DNA of 32,119 nt from UBA1014 sp964344035 (GCA_964344035.1 CAYFLK010000050.1:1-32119), one strand, 5' to 3'. Shown: positions 24,512 to 32,119, counted from the first letter of the stretch. Notes: generated by a model not told the origin, from the letters alone. Translations and numbers: made by a program.

Positions 24512-25816
24512 ATGAGCAATAATTCGTACTATTCAAAAACAGAAACAGGAGATTCAGTATTTACCGTCGAAGCGCCCAAGATCAAATTCGGCAGCTGCTC
24601 TCTCCGCGAATTGGGTGAAGACGCGCGTGCATTGGGCATGTCAAGGGTTGCAGTCTATACTGATCCACGAGTTATGCGCGAAGAACCAGTGGCTGTGGCT
24701 GTAGAGGCATTAAAGAAAGCGGGTATCGACGCGGTGGTCTACAGCGAAACCGAAGTCGAACCCACCGATCGTTCATTTAAGGCCGGCGCCGCTTTTGCAA
24801 AAGACGGACGTTTTGACGGGTTTGTTTCCGTAGGCGGCGGTTCAGTGATTGACACCTGCAAGGCTTCCAATCTGTATTCATCGCATCCCGCAGAGTTTTT
24901 GGATTATGTAAACGCACCGATCGGACGCGCGGTTTCGGTCCCGGGACACCTGAAACCTCATATTGCCTGCCCCACCACTTTTGGAACTGCAAGTGAATGC
25001 ACGGGGATTGCCATCTTCGACCTGCTGGAAATGGAATCAAAAACGGGCATCGTCAGTCCCCGGTTGATACCCAGCCTGGGGATTTTGGATCCCAATTCAA
25101 TTAAAAACCTGCATCCGCAAGTCGTGGCCGCCAACGGGTTTGATGTTTTCAGCCATGCCTGCGAATCCCTTACTGCAAGACCATACACCAAACGGCCCGC
25201 ACCACCGGCATCAACCAAGCGTCCTCCCAGTCAGGGGGCAAATCCTTACAGCGACATCAACTGCCTTGAAGCGATTAAGCTGGTGGGTGCGAACCTGGTA
25301 CAGGCAGTCAACGACCCCCGGGAAGAAAGCTGGGAGGCGCTGATGTTTGCCGGGATGTTGGCGGGCATCGGTTTCGGCAATGCGGGCTGCCACCTTCCAC
25401 ACGGCATGTCTTATGCTGTGGCGGGGCTGGTCAAGGATTATCGTCCGGAAGGCTGGCCCAAGGACCACCCGCTTGTTCCCCACGGAATTTCCGTCATCGT
25501 GAATTCACCCTCGGTATTTCGATTGACCGGTCCCGCATGCGGAGAGCGCCACTTACGGGCAGCTGATGCAATGGGCGCAGATATAACCGATGTTGCTCCG
25601 GATGACGGCGGAAACTTGTTGGCAAATCAAATAATCGATATGATGCAGGCCACTGGAATGCCCAACGGTTTATCAGGTGTCGGCTACGGACTTCAAGACC
25701 TTGACGATCTGACAGATCGAGCGTTTCCGCAAAAACGCCTCATTGACAACGCACCGCTTTCAGTCACTCGCAGCGACCTGCGTGAACTTTTTCATGATGC
25801 GATGTCATATTGGTAA
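24512..25816 (+). CDS. Iron-containing alcohol dehydrogenase, hydroxyacid-oxoacid transhydrogenase (ADHFE1) type
   Basis: Group III metal-dependent dehydrogenase of 434 residues. The nucleotide-binding half shows FVSVGGGSVIDTCKASNLY. Metal ligands are Asp211 and His215 (GFDVFSHACES), His297 (CHLPHGMSYAV) and His324 (HPLVPHGISV). Close matches to human ADHFE1, as I recall it, include VEPTDRSF, FLDYVNAPIG, GTASECTGIAIFD, the RPPSQGANPYSDI insert and AGIGFGNAGCHLPHGMSY. That enzyme transfers hydride from a hydroxyacid such as 4-hydroxybutyrate to 2-oxoglutarate using tightly bound cofactor. It is the last gene of the TRAP cluster, so it probably oxidises the imported hydroxy compound or reoxidises the product of the preceding dehydrogenase. 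The ribosome site is weak. Confidence 0.88.
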   Translation: MSNNSYYSKTETGDSVFTVEAPKIKFGSCSLRELGEDARALGMSRVAVYTDPRVMREEPVAVAVEALKKAGIDAVVYSETEVEPTDRSFKAGAAFAKDGRFDGFVSVGGGSVIDTCKASNLYSSHPAEFLDYVNAPIGRAVSVPGHLKPHIACPTTFGTASECTGIAIFDLLEMESKTGIVSPRLIPSLGILDPNSIKNLHPQVVAANGFDVFSHACESLTARPYTKRPAPPASTKRPPSQGANPYSDINCLEAIKLVGANLVQAVNDPREESWEALMFAGMLAGIGFGNAGCHLPHGMSYAVAGLVKDYRPEGWPKDHPLVPHGISVIVNSPSVFRLTGPACGERHLRAADAMGADITDVAPDDGGNLLANQIIDMMQATGMPNGLSGVGYGLQDLDDLTDRAFPQKRLIDNAPLSVTRSDLRELFHDAMSYW

Positions 25817-25857
25817 CAGTACTTTTCGGGTTTGCGGCTCCCCTAAACTTGCTTCAG

Positions 25858-25900
25858 TTTCATTTCCCTACTGCAGTCAATTAACCGGGCTGAAATGAAA
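25858..25900 (+). terminator. Hairpin after the TRAP/catabolic cluster
   Basis: Arms TTTCATTTC (25858-25866) and GAAATGAAA (25892-25900) pair perfectly, and CCC/GGG can extend the stem inward after a small bulge. It begins 42 bp past the stop of the last cluster gene. No clear T-run follows, so it may be a Rho-assisted end or an mRNA 3' stabiliser. Confidence 0.5.
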
Positions 25901-26057
25901 TAAGGGTATTCCTGTTGTCACATCCAACTTCAACTTGATCATTACTCCGGGGTCCAACACGATATCTGTATCAGAATAATGATATTAATACAAAATCGTT
26001 TTCCAGAACATAAACGTCTGCGCGGTTAATTCGATTTAAATAACAGGGGGAATCTTT

Positions 26058-26753
26058 ATGTCTGTGTATGGTTACACGCGTTTGAATACTTCACGGCAGG
26101 CCCCGGAGGGCATGACCCTTAACAACCAGTCCAAAATGATCCGGCAATGGGCAGTCAGGAAGGGGCTTGAAGTGAAGCGGATTTTTCGTGACAGGCAGCC
26201 CACCAGCGCGTCTCTGGACCTGCCACGATTGGAGAAATTGCAGGAGCACATCCTCCGCGGAGATGTCTCGGTCCTGGTTATTGCCAGGCTTGACAGATTG
26301 ACGCGAAGCATCCGTTTATATGACAGGCTTCTGGATCAACTTCATAACCAGCGGGTCCGATTTGTTTCCGTGCAGGAAGGGATTGACACAAAAACTTCAT
26401 CAGGAAAGCTGGCATTGCAGACGATGCGGATTCTTGGACGCTGGGAGGCAATGGCCATTTCCGACCGCACCCGGGAGATGATCGAGCGCAAACGCAAAAT
26501 CGGTGAGAGGGTAGGTCACGCGCCGTTCGGGTATGTATATCAAAGCAAAAAGCTTGTTCCTCTCGACGAAGAACTGGCGGCAGTTGAGTTGATCAGAAAC
26601 AAGCGGCAAGAGGAACGACTCAGTTACCACCGGATTGCCAAATTCCTCAATGACCGGAATATTCCTTCCAAGCGTGGAAAACGCTGGTATGCCGAAACTG
26701 TCAAAACCATATGCGAAAGCCCCCTTTACGGTATGCCTTCAAGCGGCAGCTAG
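26058..26753 (+). CDS. Serine recombinase-like protein with Asn in place of the catalytic Ser
   Basis: Resolvase/invertase family protein of 231 residues. The N-terminal catalytic domain is clear: GYTRLNTSRQAPEGMTLNNQ, VLVIARLDRLTRSIRLYDRL, and RILGRWEAMAISDRTREMIE leading into the long E-helix. It is followed by a recombinase-type DNA-binding part (GHAPFGYVY, YHRIAKFLNDRNIPSKRGKR, RWYAETVKTICESPLYG). In gamma-delta resolvase the motif reads Y-x-R-x-S-T with Ser10 as nucleophile. Here residue 10 is Asn (codon AAT, one base from the Ser codon AGT), while Arg8 and the R-L-x-R pair remain. Thr11 and Ser12 follow but are not the normal nucleophile. It has no zinc ribbon or coiled coil of the large recombinases. 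It lies outside any visible mobile element, converging on the acyltransferase gene four bases away. Confidence 0.85.
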   Translation: MSVYGYTRLNTSRQAPEGMTLNNQSKMIRQWAVRKGLEVKRIFRDRQPTSASLDLPRLEKLQEHILRGDVSVLVIARLDRLTRSIRLYDRLLDQLHNQRVRFVSVQEGIDTKTSSGKLALQTMRILGRWEAMAISDRTREMIERKRKIGERVGHAPFGYVYQSKKLVPLDEELAAVELIRNKRQEERLSYHRIAKFLNDRNIPSKRGKRWYAETVKTICESPLYGMPSSGS

Positions 26754-26757
26754 GCAA

Positions 26758-27894
26758 TCAACCCGGTTCTATTCGAAAAGGACTGTAGTTGCCCTCAGCC
26801 AGGCCGGCATACAACGCTCGTTTTTCATCTTCCAGAAAACCTGCTATCGCGTTGTCAAATCCCCTATGTTCAATGCGATGAGCGCTGTACGTCAGCTGGG
26901 GAAGAAAACCCCTTTGAACTTTGTGTCCTCCCTGCGCACCTGCCTCAAACAGCCTGACCCCATTGCTGATGGCATATTCCAGGGCCTTGTAATAGCACAC
27001 TTCGAAGTGCAGGAACTGGAAATCCCGCAGGCAACCCCAGTAACGCCCATACAAACAGTCATCCTTATGAAAATGAATGCTGCCGGCCACCACCCGGTTT
27101 TCAAAAGCCGCCATGATCATGACCAGCTGCCCGCGCATGTTCGCATGGATACGGAGAAAAAAATCTTCAGTGAGGTAGGCGCTGCCCCACTTTTTGTCAA
27201 TGGTGGAAAGGTAGAATCGGCACATCATCCGCGCATGCCCGATTTCAATCTCGTCTCCCCGGAATATATCGATACTTATATCCTGCTCCTTGACTTTGCG
27301 GCGTTCGCGGAGGATTTCCTTCCTCCGTTTGCTTTTCATGCGCGAAAGAAAATCATCAAAATCCCGGTACCCGCGGTTGGTCCAGTGAAACTGGAAAGAG
27401 TGCCTGATGTGAAACCCGAGGGATTCGAAAACAGGGATTTCGTCCTCGGCAATGAAGAGGAAATGGAGTGAGCTCGCCTGCCGCAGACTTGTTTCACGGA
27501 TGGCGTGATCAAGCAGTTCATTTTGAATCGCTGACTGGTCTGCTCCCGGCAGGGTCAACAGTTTTTTCCCGGTTGCCGGGGTAAACGGGACAGCAGAGGT
27601 GAGTTTGGGGTAATAGTCAATGCGGTAACGCTTGAAAGCACTTGCCCACTCCCAGTCAAATATGTATTCCCCGTAACTGTGTGATTTGCGGTATAGGCAG
27701 CAGGCGCCGACCAGCCGTGTTCCTTCCCATGCGCTCAAATGACAGGGTTCCCATCCCGCGGCTGGTCCAAGGCACCCTCCCCTTTCCAACGCGGAGAGAA
27801 ACTCGTGGTCCATGAAGGGGAAACCCGGAGGAACAAGTGCATTCCACTCTGAAGGAGGTACCTGGTCTATCGACGAAAGGACGCTGATTTTCAT
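26758..27894 (-). CDS. FemAB/GNAT-like acyltransferase (DUF482 family)
   Basis: Protein of 378 residues of the family often called 'GNAT family N-acetyltransferase' or peptidoglycan-biosynthesis-like. Features are the N-terminal PPSEWNALVPPGFPFMDHEF and GPAAGWEPCHLSAWEG, then YRKSHSYGEYIFDWEWASAF and YYPKLTSAVPFTPATGKKLL. A basic RMKSKRRKEILRERRKV stretch follows, and then GSIHFHKDDCLYGRYWGCL, FEVCYYKALEYAI and LFEAGAQGGHKVQRGFLP. These are the standard family blocks. The acceptor substrate is not known for the family. It is 50 bp downstream of the DUF3426 gene on the same strand and may be cotranscribed with it. Confidence 0.85.
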   Translation of the reverse strand: MKISVLSSIDQVPPSEWNALVPPGFPFMDHEFLSALERGGCLGPAAGWEPCHLSAWEGTRLVGACCLYRKSHSYGEYIFDWEWASAFKRYRIDYYPKLTSAVPFTPATGKKLLTLPGADQSAIQNELLDHAIRETSLRQASSLHFLFIAEDEIPVFESLGFHIRHSFQFHWTNRGYRDFDDFLSRMKSKRRKEILRERRKVKEQDISIDIFRGDEIEIGHARMMCRFYLSTIDKKWGSAYLTEDFFLRIHANMRGQLVMIMAAFENRVVAGSIHFHKDDCLYGRYWGCLRDFQFLHFEVCYYKALEYAISNGVRLFEAGAQGGHKVQRGFLPQLTYSAHRIEHRGFDNAIAGFLEDEKRALYAGLAEGNYSPFRIEPG

Positions 27895-27944
27895 ACGCCT
27901 GTTTAAGCATCAAGTGCCATACTTTTTCGTTGTGCGAGGGCAAT

Positions 27945-28841
27945 TCAGAATGAGGCATCCGGAGAGCGCACGTATACCACCTTACCGGCACGATTGTAAC
28001 TGATGATCCTGATTGCCGCATGATCCATGTCACGACCGGCGTTGAAAAAAACCGCCTGGTACGGTATTTCCTGGTAGCGTCTGAGGCGTAGATTGGGTGA
28101 GTCACGTCCTTCTGAAATAGACTGCATGCGCACGATTTCGCTTTGGCTGAGTGATTGCAGTTCATCTTCGGAAAATCGAATTCCCGCAAAAGTGATACGA
28201 CTCTCAAGCAGGCGGTTATTCTTGTCGAATGCAAGGGCCTTGAGTCGTATCCGTCCGACCTGGTCATTGTCGCTGAAATGGTTCTGCAAGGCGCCTTCCA
28301 TTACAATCAGCGGCTGGCGGTTAAAACGGTTCTTCACCAACCGGGAGCGCATGGGGGGGGTAAATTCCAGTTGGTGCAGACGGCCGCTGGTAAGCTGCTG
28401 AAAAATGGAACGGTCCATCAGGTCCAGATGCCCGCCGATGACCAGCACAGCGGTTATCCCGATTACCAGCAGCAATGCAGCATAAGCAGATTTATTAAAC
28501 AGTCTTAAACTGACACTACCTGCAGAATCTGCCGCGGCTGGGCCGCCGTTCAAGGCAGCACTGGATGAAACAGGTGATTGTATAGCGCCGGGTTCTTTTT
28601 CAGGCTCCTCATCATCAAGGTCGAGCAATAGTTTTAACTGGGAGTGGGGATCATCCCTGGTTTCAACCCCGAATTCTTCAAGGATTGAGGAAGCGGCATC
28701 TGATGCAGATTTTCCCGGTGTGCCGGGTTCTGACATAGTCTCTGGTTCTGGTGTAAAGGTTGAATGCGCACCGTCTTTCGACAGGACGACATGTTGCGTT
28801 ACATGCAGAAAACCATAGCCTGCCGTTGAACAGGTTTGCAA
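27945..28841 (-). CDS. DUF3426 membrane protein with degenerate N-terminal zinc ribbon
   Basis: Protein of up to 298 residues with one membrane segment at about 118-137 (AYAALLLVIGITAVLVIG). The DUF3426 domain follows it (VMEGALQNHFSDNDQVGRIR, LKALAFDKNNRLLESRITFA, GIRFSEDELQSLSQ) and should lie outside the membrane. An acidic linker occupies about 35-115. Family members usually start with a C-x2-C...C-x2-C zinc ribbon that runs into a phrase like the HSTFTPEPE seen here. In this frame the four positions appear as C, Y, L and D, beginning upstream of the TTG at 28841, so the ribbon looks lost. The ATG at 28736 is the more conservative start and leaves only the linker, the membrane helix and DUF3426. 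Function unknown. Confidence 0.7.
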   Translation of the reverse strand: MQTCSTAGYGFLHVTQHVVLSKDGAHSTFTPEPETMSEPGTPGKSASDAASSILEEFGVETRDDPHSQLKLLLDLDDEEPEKEPGAIQSPVSSSAALNGGPAAADSAGSVSLRLFNKSAYAALLLVIGITAVLVIGGHLDLMDRSIFQQLTSGRLHQLEFTPPMRSRLVKNRFNRQPLIVMEGALQNHFSDNDQVGRIRLKALAFDKNNRLLESRITFAGIRFSEDELQSLSQSEIVRMQSISEGRDSPNLRLRRYQEIPYQAVFFNAGRDMDHAAIRIISYNRAGKVVYVRSPDASF

Positions 28842-29109
28842 GTCATAGCTTTCACATCCTGTTGTCCAGACAGTCCTTGATTTTGGCCTTCAGCTCTTCC
28901 AGACTGACATGATGGCTGGATGATGGCAACTGAGATGGTATTCATTTGTGTTTTCCAGCCATGCCTGACGCTTGAATTCCAAAAGAGCTGGAAAATTCAC
29001 CACGAGGGACAGATCACTCAGAAAAAAACGATAAAACAACTTCGCTGTTCATTAATGGTATACCTTGCTTCCGGTTTACCCTTATGGTTCCGCGATAACT
29101 GAAAGCAGT
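28842..29109. other. Divergent spacer between DUF3426 and MoxR genes
   Basis: These 268 bp contain no convincing gene. On the minus strand at about 28862-28921 there is a short open piece ending EELKAKIKDCLDNRM before a TGA. It could be the tail of a lost small gene, but it has no start. Promoters for the two divergent genes should lie within the AT-rich part at 28995-29060. Confidence 0.35.
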
Positions 29110-30141
29110 ATGGAAACAGAACTCATGTCCGTGCCCGAGCAAATTCAGGGCAACTCGATGATAGAAAGGATTCACCGGGAATTGCTCGAATTCCCCGCTA
29201 AATTCAAATCCGGCATTTCGGAAACAATAGTGGGGCAGGACGAGGTACTGGACCTGCTTATACTTTCGTTATTCTGCAATGGACATGTCCTGTTGACAGG
29301 GGTCCCGGGATTGGCAAAGACGCTGCTGATCAATACCCTCGCACAGCTTTTTCACCTCCGCTTCAACCGTATCCAGTGTACTCCCGACCTGATGCCTTCT
29401 GACATTACCGGTGTTGAAGTGCTTGAAGAAGCGGTGGTCGCAGGGACAGAACGGAGGTTCCGTTTCATCCAGGGGCCGGTTTTCACGAACCTGCTGCTTG
29501 CCGATGAGATCAACCGCACCTCTCCAAGGACTCAGGCTGCCTTGCTGCAGGCCATGCAGGAACGTCAGGTCACTGTCGCCGGCAGGACTTATGTGCTGGA
29601 CGATCCTTTCATCGTGTTTGCCACACAAAACCCGATTGACTCGGAAGGGACCTACCCTTTGCCCGAAGCACAACTTGACCGCTTTCTCTTCAACATCGAA
29701 ATCAGCTACCCCGAACACGGTGATGAGATGCGCATTGCGGATAAAACAATCCACAGTGACGCGGCAGCAATCGATCCGATATTTGAACCTGAATTATTAA
29801 AAGAATTCCAATCCCTCGTGGACTCTCTGCCGATGGGCAAACACCTTATCGAATGGGTCGTCAGGTTTGTGCGGGCAACACGTCCGGCCCACACGGATTT
29901 TGAGGAAATCAAGCAGTTTGTTGAGTGGGGCGCCGGAGTGCGTGCATCACAGAACATTGTCCGTGCGGCGCGGGCCAGAGCTTTGCTGGACGGCGCCCAC
30001 GCCGTCCGTTTCGAGCATGTACTGCCGGTTTTGACGCCCATCCTGCGGCACCGCATCATTTTGAATTTTGCCGGTGAAGCGGAACAATGGTCGGCGGAAC
30101 GGGTGGTGGAACTGCTGCTGGAACGGCTCCCAGCGCCATAA
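29110..30141 (+). CDS. MoxR-family AAA+ ATPase
   Basis: ATPase of 343 residues from the ATG at 29110; an upstream TTG at 29065 is less likely. Blocks in order are TIVGQDEVLDLLI, Walker A GVPGLAKTLL (about residue 64), Walker B LLADEINRTSPRTQAALLQA (about 130), GTYPLPEAQLDRFLF with the arginine finger, and the C-terminal lid (WGAGVRASQNIVRAARARAL, ILNFAGEAE). MoxR proteins act as chaperone-like ATPases that insert cofactors or assemble complexes, usually with von Willebrand A and DUF58 partners encoded next door. Here the next gene is instead an unrecognised 553-residue protein, with a 166-bp spacer. Confidence 0.94.
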   Translation: METELMSVPEQIQGNSMIERIHRELLEFPAKFKSGISETIVGQDEVLDLLILSLFCNGHVLLTGVPGLAKTLLINTLAQLFHLRFNRIQCTPDLMPSDITGVEVLEEAVVAGTERRFRFIQGPVFTNLLLADEINRTSPRTQAALLQAMQERQVTVAGRTYVLDDPFIVFATQNPIDSEGTYPLPEAQLDRFLFNIEISYPEHGDEMRIADKTIHSDAAAIDPIFEPELLKEFQSLVDSLPMGKHLIEWVVRFVRATRPAHTDFEEIKQFVEWGAGVRASQNIVRAARARALLDGAHAVRFEHVLPVLTPILRHRIILNFAGEAEQWSAERVVELLLERLPAP

Positions 30142-30307
30142 ATTCGAGCCCGCAAAAAATGGGCATTCGGCGTTCTTAACTCAGGTCACTCAGGACTTTG
30201 ACTTGACAGCCGAGCTCGTCGAGTTAAGTCCCGGCACCGGCCCTAAGTCAAGTACGCTTTGCGTTTTTAACTCAAGTCAGTAAAGAGTTCTTTAAGCATC
30301 ATCGGAC
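30142..30307. repeat. Spacer with short direct and inverted repeats
   Basis: TTAACTCAGGTCA (near 30176) recurs as TTAACTCAAGTCA (near 30269). ACTTGAC and GTCAAGT, together with GAGTTAAGTC between them, give inverted copies of the same motif. The transcript could fold in alternative ways. No gene or classical terminator is seen. Its position between the MoxR gene and the next gene suggests a processing or attenuation site, or a decayed dispersed repeat. Confidence 0.4.
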
Positions 30308-31969
30308 ATGCATCAATCCGAATGGCAAAACCAGATTCTCACAATTGAGGAAGAATTGCTGCAGCGCGCACAGTCGCGCAAGTCACTGATTCTCACACGT
30401 TTTTGCACGGCGCTGAATCTGTCGGTACAGGAATTTTTTGACAGGCATCCGCTTTCCGAACCATTTACCACCGTTACCTTGGATCAGAAAGCATTCATGC
30501 ACGCCTTGCAGCTCTATGACGTACCGGCCGCATTGCGCCTGATTGCGAATTATGACCCGTCCAAGGGGGGAAAGACCTTCCTTTCCGGGATCCAGAAGAG
30601 CTGCCAGTCGCTGTCAGTGGTCCGCAGACTTGAACGGTTCGCTGGCCATGCGGCAGAAACCCGTGAACTGGCAAGCTATCGCAGGCGTCTGGAAAACAGC
30701 CTCACCCGGGTGCTTGAATGTGACCGCGATCTGCTTTATCAGCAGAAGAGTTTGGTTGAACGCCTGAAACTTGTCCCGGAATTGCCAAAAGAACAGCGGG
30801 ATTGGTTCTTCGGGGAACGGATGAGGGTCTTGTTTTCAGCAGATTATCGCACCTACCTGATTCTCAAGAACCGTTTTTTCCAGTTCCGTCTGGAGAATGC
30901 GGAGCGTGATGAAACCGTTCGTCGATGGCTGGGCATGAAGCTGGAAAAACTGCTGAGCGGGAAAAAACACGGTTCCACCCTTGCTTCCCGGTTGGAGCAG
31001 ATCGATTTTCGTGAAATGGAGCAACTGGTCAAGGACCTGATGACGCAGTTTGGCGAATCCCTGCCTCTAGTGGCGGATGCATTAGAGCCGACGGGCGATC
31101 AAACCAGGAAAGTTCCGCATGGCCAAGAAGTCGAGCTGTTCTCCTCCCCCCAGGAACATAATGCTTCTGCGGTTACACCCGGCTCCTTTTCCATATCCGA
31201 AACCGCGGATTTGTTTGATGCTTACCGCAAGCTGTGCCTGAAATACCTGGACTCCCTGAAGGGTCTTTCCGAAAACTACATATCTGTCGATGAATGTTCC
31301 TCTCCCTTCTTTCGTGCGAGAAGCGAGGACTACACTTCAGACCATGCCGATTTCTTCCATGGGTTTTTCAATCACGGCAAAGAAACTGCTGCCGGTTTTC
31401 GCGGTTTCGTCATTCAGCTGCTTCAGCAGCGCGGAGACGAATTTCGCGCGGTTGAAAGATGGGAACTGTTAAACGGACCGCGGCATGAAGGCTTCCATAC
31501 CCGCCATGTACAGGGAGCGTTCGGGAGCATGGAACGCCGGTCGGAATGGAGCATCCTGATTGGCGGTCGGCTGCCGTTTACTGTGCGATATCCTTTGGAG
31601 CCCGGACGCATTATCAAACTGCATAAGAACAGTGGATTTGTGCTGCAGGTGGGGGCAGCTTTTTTTGACCAGGATCATCCCGGGACGCTTGATGAACATC
31701 CGTCAGGATTTTTGAAACTGCTCATCGGCGGGCATGTGCTGACCCGCAAAACCGCGGTAGTCTATATCGGCCGCACTCCTTATTTTACTTCGACACTGGA
31801 GCAGATGCACCTGTGCCGGGGTTTGCTGCTGCTGATGCTGATGGGGGTGTCCCACAGGTTTGCCATAGAATTTTCTGCTCCCATGCAGGATTTTCTGGTT
31901 TCAGCGGTCCCGGCAGGAATCGAGGTCAATGGCAAAATCCGTTACCAGCCCTACAAAACCCACGCATGA
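30308..31969 (+). CDS. Protein of unknown function, 553 residues
   Basis: I do not recognise this protein. Residues 1-250 are predicted to be mostly charged alpha-helix (for example RRLENSLTRVLECDRDLLYQ and RRWLGMKLEKLLSGKKHGS). Residues about 255-300 form a polar linker with no clear structure. The C-terminal part, about 305-553, mixes helices and beta strands and ends with a hydrophobic LCRGLLLLMLMGVSHRFAIE helix and IEVNGKIRYQPY. There is no signal peptide, no nucleotide-binding motif and no conserved cysteine cluster. The ATG has no strong ribosome site. It follows the MoxR ATPase gene on the same strand, the place where MoxR partner proteins are usually encoded, so it may be the client or partner. 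Codon use looks like its neighbours. Confidence 0.75.
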   Translation: MHQSEWQNQILTIEEELLQRAQSRKSLILTRFCTALNLSVQEFFDRHPLSEPFTTVTLDQKAFMHALQLYDVPAALRLIANYDPSKGGKTFLSGIQKSCQSLSVVRRLERFAGHAAETRELASYRRRLENSLTRVLECDRDLLYQQKSLVERLKLVPELPKEQRDWFFGERMRVLFSADYRTYLILKNRFFQFRLENAERDETVRRWLGMKLEKLLSGKKHGSTLASRLEQIDFREMEQLVKDLMTQFGESLPLVADALEPTGDQTRKVPHGQEVELFSSPQEHNASAVTPGSFSISETADLFDAYRKLCLKYLDSLKGLSENYISVDECSSPFFRARSEDYTSDHADFFHGFFNHGKETAAGFRGFVIQLLQQRGDEFRAVERWELLNGPRHEGFHTRHVQGAFGSMERRSEWSILIGGRLPFTVRYPLEPGRIIKLHKNSGFVLQVGAAFFDQDHPGTLDEHPSGFLKLLIGGHVLTRKTAVVYIGRTPYFTSTLEQMHLCRGLLLLMLMGVSHRFAIEFSAPMQDFLVSAVPAGIEVNGKIRYQPYKTHA

Positions 31970-32067
31970 TGATCACGCAGCAAGAGTGATTCTCATTGAA
32001 ATCGTAAAAAAGCCGGAAAGCTTTGCCGCTCGGAATTTGGGTTACTGAAGCAAAGGTGTTTTTATAA

Positions 32068-32118
32068 GGCTCTGTTCTCCTTAAGTGTTGATTTCCCCTC
32101 CTAACGGTACTAAACTGT
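32068..32118. repeat. Right copy of terminal inverted repeat
   Basis: Reverse complement of 1-51 with a single mismatch. It starts GGCTCTGTTCTCC and reads out of the window, so an element would begin here and continue beyond base 32119. The first bases inside the window differ from those at the left copy after a shared two-base TT/AA, which marks the repeat boundary sharply on both sides. Confidence 0.85.
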
Positions 32119-32119
32119 A

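Noticed and set aside
1..32119. Treating the window as a composite transposon
   Set aside because: Only 51 bp of repeat is present at each end and no transposase is visible; the content is ordinary metabolic and housekeeping genes including priA.

Overview
This window of about 32 kb looks like chromosomal DNA from a free-living Gram-negative bacterium, most likely a proteobacterium or a 'deltaproteobacterial'/SAR324-type lineage; that placement is only an inference. The supporting signs are a TRAP transporter with a Tat-exported solute-binding protein, PriA, Pcm, a DUF3426 membrane protein, a three-subunit glycolate oxidase, and intergenic hairpin repeats built on ATTCCCGC/GCGGGAAT and ATTCCGGG/CCCGGAAT. 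I see no rRNA, tRNA, CRISPR or phage structural genes. The two ends of the window carry the same 51-bp sequence in inverted orientation with one mismatch, so the segment sits between two inverted copies of a repeat, probably an insertion-sequence end.

Layout. (1) 80-3311: an orphan bis-MGD molybdoenzyme divergent from a LysR regulator. (2) 3334-8237, minus strand: a tightly coupled run of an Asp/Glu-racemase-like gene, a type I phosphomannose-isomerase-like cupin gene and priA. A tandem TTCTAGA repeat lies across the junction before priA. (3) 8687-9349: pcm, preceded by a spacer rich in simple repeats. (4) 9382-15738, minus strand: a glycolate/hydroxypyruvate operon of hyi, glcD, glcE, glcF and a MOFRL-type glycerate kinase. 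(5) 16077-16877, minus strand: an IclR regulator, followed by a regulatory region with two identical palindromic sites.

(6) 17169-25816, plus strand: a transport and catabolic cluster of dctP, dctQ, dctM, a DUF3604 protein, a beta-hydroxyacid dehydrogenase and an iron alcohol dehydrogenase of the hydroxyacid-oxoacid transhydrogenase type. The beta-hydroxyacid dehydrogenase resembles the sulfolactaldehyde reductase YihU, including Arg123, Asn174 and Ser178. This is the best candidate for an undescribed system: an IclR-controlled uptake and oxidation route for a short hydroxylated organic acid, plausibly a C3 sulfonate such as 2,3-dihydroxypropane-1-sulfonate.

(7) 26058-31969: a serine recombinase-like gene with Asn at the position of the catalytic Ser, convergent with a FemAB/GNAT-like acyltransferase; a DUF3426 protein with an apparently degenerate zinc ribbon; a MoxR AAA+ ATPase; and a 553-residue protein I do not recognise.

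How the parts work together (inference). GlcDEF makes glyoxylate from glycolate. Hyi and glycerate kinase handle hydroxypyruvate/tartronate semialdehyde and glycerate. No glyoxylate carboligase or convincing tartronate semialdehyde reductase is present, so this pathway must be completed elsewhere. The IclR gene lies between the glycolate operon and the TRAP cluster; its paired operator sites flank a good sigma-70-like promoter aimed at dctP, so it most likely controls the TRAP cluster.
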